From Blasia pusilla (Eukaryota; Marchantiophyta; Marchantiopsida; Blasiales): a stretch of DNA of 64,000 nt. The stretch covers positions 1,922,001 to 1,986,000 of the forward strand of contig CM114271.1 of NCBI GenBank assembly GCA_050084515.1, read 5' to 3'. Of this stretch, positions 57,440 through 64,000 are shown in pieces; positions within the stretch are counted from its first letter, which is position 1; each line of letters starts with the position of its first letter. A program made the position numbers and the translations under genes. The notes beneath the pieces are model-generated. The model made no database searches and was not told the origin of the DNA. It saw only the letters and a list, made by a program, of their open reading frames with translations.

Positions 57440-60289
57440 AGTGCAACGTCCAACCAGGCGCGGGGTCCATTGTCGCAAGGCTACGACAGGCACTACTTAA
57501 TGAGTAAAGTATCTTTCTCTCCGTCCAACCAGGGTTCGGGATCTACTACAGGTACTACATAGTGGTCAATCAGATTGCTATGCCTGTGGATCACTCTAGC
57601 CCAACTGGATTAAGGTGGTTAGTGGGATATGTTGAACATGTCTCGACAAACCACATGGCACTGCTGTAGGGAAAATGCCTCGTCCTCTTCCTGGCATGTT
57701 GTGACAAATAGGATTGTGCATGAATTCTTGGCCCCGATCCTCCCAGCTCCCTGTGTACATCTGGGCAATTCTATCCTCTGGAAATTTAGTAACATACGAA
57801 CTGTGTTGATTTTTTCGGTATCGCCTAACTCCTTAGGTATTGGATCTTGTTTCACCTCTTTTTTATTTTAATCAGAAAGAAAATGACTAATGTTTCTGTA
57901 ACCTGATGTGGGGGATCATCATATGAACTCTCATGCAGATTGGGGCTCGTCTCTACAATTAAGGTGCATTTTCAGATTTGTCTCCTTTTGGCTTTGCTAA
58001 TCCCAGTACAACTGCAAGTATGATATAAAATGTGAAGCCATCTGCATCCGTGATACATCAGGCATCTTGATTGGCTTCTGAACCATGCATAGCATCCACA
58101 CATGATTCGATTTGAGTCATCATTGGCATTTGTAGGAGCTGGCGCTTGTTCAACCCTTGTAATTGCACCTTTTGCCCATAGAATTTGCCTCAGGCCAAGT
58201 ATATGTCAAGTAGCCCAAAAATGAATGAAGTTCCCATAATTCTGAATCGCATATTTCTCAATGCTCCATGTATCAAAGTCTACTTGCTGTCCCCTTTACA
58301 CTCAACAGTTCTGATGATCCTTAATTTAGTTAAGCCGTCTTGCAGGTGGAAACTCTGCACAGATTTAAAGTGGTTTGTTTTTCCTTGTATTTATTGGTAC
58401 ACAGGTCTTGACCAGGTGAACTGCCTTTTTTTCCCAATAAAGAGATGATTAGTGTACTCCTACTTCTTTGTTGTGAAGGATCGGGCCAACGAGATATATA
58501 AGAAGGTGGAGGACTTGAAGTCCATCAGGGGAAGGAGTCAAGATGCCATCCTGGCTGCTTGTCTCTACATCGCTTGCCGACAGGAAGATAAACCTCGAAC
58601 ATTCAAAGGTATAGTCCAGTTACAGGACTTCTCAAGGTAAATGGGAATCTTTCAGAAGACAAGATGGCTTCAGTTATTTTTCTGTGGTGCAAACATTGCA
58701 TTACCAGTATTACTTGTAGGGTATATAGTCACTCCTTTTCTGTTTATGGTGCTCATGTTCACCACACACAGAATAAGAGAGCCTTCTAATAAGCACTCTT
58801 CTGCCAGTACGTCTGTACTGTAACATTTGAGCTTCTAATACATGCTTGTGGTCGCTTAGAAAGTTATAAAAGGTCAAAATGCATAAATTTAGATATCAAC
58901 TATGCAACTAACAACCAGTCTAATATGATCTAGTTAATTGTCATGAACTTGGAAAAATGCTTCCTTGGGCCTAAACCATGTATGGTCATGTAAAGGTAAC
59001 AATTTCTCTTAACCAAGTTTGATGCGTGTAGAGATCTGCTCAGTGGCAAATGGTGCATCCAAGAAGGAGATTGGGCGTGCTACCAAGTTCATCGTGAAGC
59101 AGTTAGAGGAGGAAATGGGGATGTCAATGGAGATGGGAACTATTCATGCTGGTGATTTCTTGGTAAGTCTTTGTGATGAGGGAAACATCTGCTCACTATT
59201 TACTGAATGCAGCTGGACCAGAAGGGTTAAGTAGGCTTTCACCATTTATGGTACTAAACTCCATCAGTTTTTCAGTTCTGGCTTACAAACTGCCTATCTT
59301 TCTTATCGTTATCCGCACAAGCAAATCTGAGAACTATGTAATATGTCCACAAGATGTATAAGAGGTTTACAGAGTGCTCATATCTCTGATGGTTTTATTG
59401 TGCAGAGACGATTCTGCTCGCATCTAGGGATGACCAATAATGCTGTTAGGGCTGCTACTGATTCTGTGAAAAGATCAGAACAACTCGACATTCGGTACAT
59501 AAACTCTTACCCTTCATAAACTCTTACGACCTTCCTGGTACTTACAATGATTTATCTAGGAGGAAATGGGCCTTAGAGGTGTATTTTTACAGAGTTAGAT
59601 ACCGTGTAGGCTTGATCGCCAGCATCAATGGTGGCACTTCATGGGCAGTTCAAAGACTACGAACTAGAGACATACTAATTAGTAATGATGTTTTTATGGG
59701 GTTACAGGAAAAGTCCCATCTCCATAGCGGCTGCTGCAATCTACATGATCTCTCAGCTATCAGACGACAAGAAACCACTGAAAGGTTTGCTCTCTGTCAC
59801 CTGCAGGAATGAATTCGTTTCGATCAATAACGACCATATAGAGGTCCTCAAGTTTGCAACTTGTGTTTTCGCACGTATGCAGTCGCCACACTTCTCATGT
59901 TGGAGTGTCACTTGGTCATTTAAGTGTTGCTGGTGTTAAAAGTCCAAGTGAAGGGAAATGCAGATGAGAGAAAGAGATAGAATTGAGTGAGGTACCTCTA
60001 TCAGTCAAACATCTACAAGCTTCACATGGGAGATTCTTTCCCCGGAATCCTACGGCCCTCTTCTTCTTTAACAAGTGATGTGTGAGTGTTAAAGCATAGG
60101 AAGAATTGAGAGGGAACTATAGCTAATTCTAATGTCGTCGTGTTTTTGTTTTCAGATATTTCTCGAGTTGCTGGTGTAGCCGAGGTTACAATCAGAAATT
60201 CATACAAAGATTTATATCCTCATGCTGCAAAGCTGATTCCAGAGTGGTTTGCCAAGGAAGAGGATCTAAAGAATCTCTGTGCCCCGTAG
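56913..60289 (+). CDS. TFIIB: Transcription initiation factor IIB (TFIIB), seven exons
   Basis: General factor that bridges TBP-bound promoter DNA and RNA polymerase II. Exons: 56913-57262, 57939-57963, 58479-58608, 59032-59162, 59406-59494, 59708-59784, 60156-60289; all introns are GT-AG and the frame is kept, giving 311 residues, the usual length of plant TFIIB. Residues 6-29 form the zinc ribbon (CPEC ... CSEC). The B-reader region follows ([14 protein letters not shown]). Two cyclin-like repeats are next: [55 protein letters not shown], then [40 protein letters not shown]. The protein ends KNLCAP. Exon 2 has only 25 bases and encodes RLGLVSTIK with its split codons. Every expected block is present without stops, so the gene looks intact. 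Confidence 0.95.
57276..57540 (+). repeat. Tandem repeats and (TC)n runs in TFIIB intron 1
   Basis: TC runs at 57276-57306 and 57393-57435. Between and after them, units starting GTCCAACCAG occur at 57331, 57448 and 57523, the first two continuing CGCGGGGTC, GGTCGCAAGGCTACGACAGG and CACTACTTAATGAGTA. They lie inside intron 1 (57263-57938) and do not alter the coding exons. Confidence 0.9.
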
Positions 60290-61610
60290 GATACAACTCA
60301 TTCTGGAAGGTGGCCATTTTTGTAATTCATTCTCCCAAATTCTCTCAACCAGCAATCTTCATGAGTCACAACATTCTATGGTGGAGTTGTGTCTCAGGGC
60401 AGAGGAGGCAAAGTCATCAGCTTGGTTTAGTACTCCGAGAACCACTTACGTTGTTGAATCCTTGAATCCTCGGGATGAGTTGGCTCTCTGCCCAGTCCAA
60501 GAAACTGTCGGAGATGGGCAACGATGTATAGATAGCATCGAATTCCCTGCCAAGCCTATCCAAATTTCACATTTCATCTTTTATTGGAGGAAAATCCTAT
60601 CTGGAAATGCCCAGGTATGGAACCATTTTTTTGAATTTCCCAGCGAAGGATGCACCCTAGTGAGCTGGAGAGTGGTTTCTTGTCGTCTGATAGGTAAGAG
60701 ATCTTCCGAGATCATGTATGACTCGGAAACCTTCCAAAGTATGTCACTTCTATTGATGGAGAGAAATTTTAAGTGCTAACGAGAGATGTATACACAACCC
60801 CATCACCTAGTAAGGTTTCAGACGCGATGGAACTGTAAGGTTCCTTTTTGGACGGTGTCTTCATTCCCGGATTTTTTTGTAGTGCCAGTAAAGACTGATG
60901 GATTGAGTTCAGGGATTGAAGCAAATCTTCACTTTTGGTGATCCGGGCAAGGCTATGAAGAATGATATTCTGAGTGGTTCAGTATGAAATTTATTTGCGG
61001 ACACAAGATGCAACACCCTAGAATGTCAAGCAATGGCTTCCTGAAATAATACTCTTCACAGGATTCTTGGAGAGTGTCTATCAAAATCCCTTTCGGCCAA
61101 TAATAATATACTTTCATTAGAATTGCCCAAAATTAATTTCAAATTGCATTAAAACTTTGGGAGTCACTTATGAAAGGTAACCTAAGTCATGCACCTTCCT
61201 CGTCATCATTGAACTGAAGGTCAAAGTTGGGACGTTGCCCGTCACATGGTCAGCCTCTCCCAGTGCAGTCCCAGGAGCCCACGTCTCAACTGCAACGCCC
61301 GGCTTCTGGACTCCAAACCTTAATGGACCAGCGTGACCATTTTATGAGGACAAATTCCCATCAGCGTGACCCTTTTGACCATTGTAGAGGACAAAATTCA
61401 AGTCTCGCCTTATCTTCGAAGCACCGGATGTACTAGTGTGTTTTGTTGTGCGGGGAAAACACTTTACAGAGCAGAATCCAAGGAGCTTTTACGTATCGAT
61501 CATGCCGCAAATGCGAATGCTTCATTATGTTACTGTCAGTCCACATTGCGTATGGTCCGCCCTCTCCAAGTGTTCTTTAACTAACTGCAGCATCTTCGGC
61601 TCACCTCTCT
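60290..61610. other. TFIIB 3' flank
   Basis: Probably includes the 3' untranslated region of TFIIB. AATAAT-type polyadenylation signals occur (for example near 61102), but no end can be fixed. No further gene is supported; the readings here overlap in conflicting frames. Confidence 0.4.
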
Positions 61611-61757
61611 AAGTGTCGTCCAAATGCCTCCCAGTATTCTTAATTCATTCCGACATGTTCGACTCACGTCTGTAAGTGTCGTCCAAATGCCTCCCAGTGT
61701 TCTTAATTCATTCCGACATGTTCGACTCACGTCTGTAAGTGTCGTGCAAACGCCTGA
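61611..61757 (+). repeat. 63-bp tandem repeat
   Basis: Units start at 61611, 61674 and 61737 with AAGTGTCGTCCAAATGCCTC; the first two are complete and nearly identical, the third is a 20-base partial copy with changes. CGACATGTTCGACTCACGTC is part of each complete unit. Confidence 0.92.
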
Positions 61758-61927
61758 TGTCGGCGGAACATGGCCTCTCTAGCAACCGTAGACGAGCCTG
61801 CCTGGACGCGTCGTGGAGCTACGTGCATTCCCCAGGAGAGATACGATTACCAGATTACTTTTGACAGATTTCTGACAGGAGCCAAACGTTTGACATCTCC
61901 GTAGCAATCGAAACGTAGTACGATCTT

Positions 61928-62058
61928 CAGGATTCTATACAAGGATGCGGTTGAATCTTTGCTAAAACAAGTGTACTCGAGTGTGTGTTGCAGCGTGTGA
62001 TTAGTTTAGATGTTTAGGATCCTATACAAGGATGCGGTTGAATCTTTGCTAAAACACT
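61928..62058 (+). repeat. Direct duplication of about 42 bp
   Basis: AGGATTCTATACAAGGATGC with GGTTGAATCTTTGCTAAAAC (about 61928-61970) recurs as AGGATCCTATACAAGGATGC with the same continuation (about 62017-62057). Spacing is about 88 bp. Confidence 0.85.
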
Positions 62059-62649
62059 CGCACTCGGGGTATATGATCATATACCCCGAGTAATGATCAT
62101 TGGATGGATATACTCGTAAAAATACATATGAAATAAAAAAGTGTTTAAGAATTAATTTATTATTCTAAAAAAAATTTTAATCATGTTATAAATAATTTTA
62201 TTTTTTTTATTGTCTTATTGAAATATTTAATTGTCGTCTAATTGTCACAAGTCAAATAGAGAGGTGTTTGCAAATCAAGAAGGCACCTTCCCATAATAAC
62301 ATGGATTGGAGAATTTCAAGATTCCGACCTAGGAAATTTGTGAATCTTAGTCGAAAAGTTGAACATTTTACTACTGATATTTCCTGAACTTTCAATTTGG
62401 TATGAGAAATTTCTGAAGTTTGGCATTAGCATATAATGATAGAAATTGCATCAAAAATTTGGATGCAATCGATTGGTATCATGGATGCATGGATGCGACC
62501 TTTTAAACCCTAAACCTTTATGGTGTAAATTGAACTATATGAAGATGAAGTAGTAGCTCTTGGCAAGTAGTGGTAGTTCAAATTCCACATTTTAGCCTAG
62601 ATAATTTTCTTTTTTGAGTCTCAATTCTTTTTCATTCCCATTTAAATTA

Positions 62650-62835
62650 CTAGTAAGGACCCATAGGGACCGTGTGATGCACGGTCACTTATTAATAGCT
62701 CATGTTTAAATGTAACTCTCCTACCAATATTTACAAGACCCCTTAAGATGACCAAAAGTATGTTTGAAAAAAGTCTAGTGACACGTGTTGGATAGAGGAC
62801 CAGCTATAGAAAACTCCATCCTCCAATTAGTATCT
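62650..62835 (-). mobile_element. Short Helitron-like element, minus strand
   Basis: On the minus strand it ends CGTGCATCACACGG, then GGTCCTTACTAG followed by T, the hairpin-CTAG-T signature. Internal blocks match 46040-46226 (GTCACTAGACTTTTTTC, GGTCATCTTAAGGGGT, CATGAGCTATTAATAA). The 5' end near 62835 abuts the start of the plus-strand element at 62833, so the exact limit is unclear. Confidence 0.68.
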
Positions 62836-63460
62836 ATATCTAATAATTGGCAACCCCTTACCCATAATACGACAAGATAGTGAGACAAGAGGACAAAGTA
62901 GGCAACATGTTTGAATTTTGTTGCTTTAGCCATATTAGATGGGTATAAATAGATATGAAAGATAAACCTACAGGGATTCGAGTGGAATAGAAAAATAATA
63001 ATTAACCAATTAATAATTTATTTAATATTATAGTGGGTAATTATAAATATTAATAAAATTGAGTTATTATGATAAAAAACCAAAAAATTAGAATTTTTTC
63101 CTCAATTCATATTTGATGGAAATGGAAAATAAATTTTAATGGAGAAGGAGTAGATTTTGTTTAAATTTTATGGATGGGTAAAATTACTTAGGGGATTGGA
63201 ATATCATTTAAATTTGAATGGAGGATTGTAAGAGCTTTTACGGAGGAGTGAAATTATTTCGGGGAGATGGGTATTATTTAAAGATGAAATTTTCTCACTC
63301 TTTTAAGATTTAAAATTTTGGAAATTATGTTTAAATTCTAAAATTAAATATAGTTTAAATTTTACACATAATCTTAAAAAAAATATTATTGAAAACTTTT
63401 TTTTAGGCCCTTATATTGAGGAAATTGTGTCACGTGTGCATCGCACGGGCAACATACTAG
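62833..63460 (+). mobile_element. Non-autonomous Helitron, 628 bp
   Basis: Starts A|TCTATATCTAATAATTGG and ends with hairpin GTGC ATC GCAC (about 63435-63445), then GGGCAACATACTAG before T (63461). The AT-rich body shares several blocks with 20557-21215. No Rep/helicase coding region. It lies head to head with the minus-strand element at 62650-62835. Confidence 0.8.
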
Positions 63461-64000
63461 TATAGGTTAAGGGAGGATGACTTCTTGACTTGCAAACACT
63501 ATCTAAGTGACATATGGTAGTGGGTAGAAAAAAATGCTTTAATAACTTGGTTGACAAGAAAAAAAATTGGAAGTCTTTGGGATAGCATGATCATTGGCTC
63601 TACACATAGTGCCCACTATAAACTAGTTTTGGGACTCCTAGGAGATCTATGATTCTTTGAATCACTTAAACCCAAAACCTTCACACTATCCCCCTACCCC
63701 AAAAACTTTTACTTGAGTATCTTGATTATACCTTTTCTTTAATGCCAATATTTTTTTTTAAATTGCATACAGTAATTTGCAAGAATTTTCTTCTTAATAG
63801 AAATAGTTTCACAAAAAAAAATCAATACATGAGAAAATAGAACTTTAGTTCTTTCACGGTCTTAAATTCTTTTAGCAAAAAATGGAGCTTGATAAGAGAA
63901 GTAATTGCATTTTCTTGCTCATTATTACATGCATATCTATGAGGTGCATCTTAAAAAATTTAATGAAATAATTTCAATGGTTGAGAGGGCATTCCATAAG
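63461..64000. other. Intergenic DNA to window end
   Basis: AT-rich sequence in which I see no gene, RNA or clear mobile element. Confidence 0.45.

Noticed and set aside
56886-57500. TFIIB exon 1 read through to 57500 as one 204-residue protein
   Set aside because: After 57262 the reading enters TC runs and intron repeats; the conserved protein continues at 57939 with a matching GT-AG intron.

Overview
This window looks like nuclear DNA of a green plant (streptophyte). One intact spliced host gene is present, encoding transcription initiation factor TFIIB in seven exons with GT-AG introns. Around it lie Ty3/gypsy retrotransposons, small Helitron-type elements with CTAG|T 3' ends and many short tandem repeats. 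I cannot name the species. A non-flowering lineage is possible because the dominant retroelement carries a C5-cytosine methyltransferase; such cargo has been reported in retrotransposons of a charophyte alga and of dinoflagellates.

Layout. 1-258 is host flank. 259-19229 is retroelement 1 (+ strand), bounded by a 4-bp target duplication CCAT and interrupted by a related element 2 (- strand, 9222-18024, target duplication ATCG). 19230-26626 is repeat-rich intergenic DNA with a GC-rich foldback, two Helitrons and a decayed gag scrap. 26627-43626 is a chromovirus (element 4, + strand). A solo LTR sits in its pol (28475-28905) and element 3 (- strand, 30915-43511) sits in its 3' LTR. Element 3 is itself broken by a chimeric fragment of another gypsy element (34458-37744) in pol-LTR-gag order. 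43627-45430 is a highly decayed fourth copy of the methyltransferase-bearing family. 45430-56280 has Helitrons and tandem repeats but no gene I recognise. 56287-60289 is the TFIIB gene with its core promoter. 60290-64000 is intergenic, with tandem repeats and back-to-back Helitrons.

The noteworthy system is the family formed by elements 1, 2 and 3 plus the decayed copy. Its coding order is gag (two zinc knuckles) - aspartic protease - unknown segment - C5-cytosine methyltransferase - linker - reverse transcriptase - RNase H - DDE integrase - PHD finger. So one element carries a DNA methylation writer and a predicted histone-tail reader. Its terminal repeats are not a normal LTR pair. Calling the two repeat blocks A (about 515 bp) and B (about 125 bp), each copy reads A1 - internal - B1 - A2 - B2, the split direct repeat order known from tyrosine-recombinase retroelements (PAT/Ngaro). 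Here it is combined with a DDE integrase and exact 4-bp target duplications. All copies in this window are broken by stops, frameshifts or insertions.
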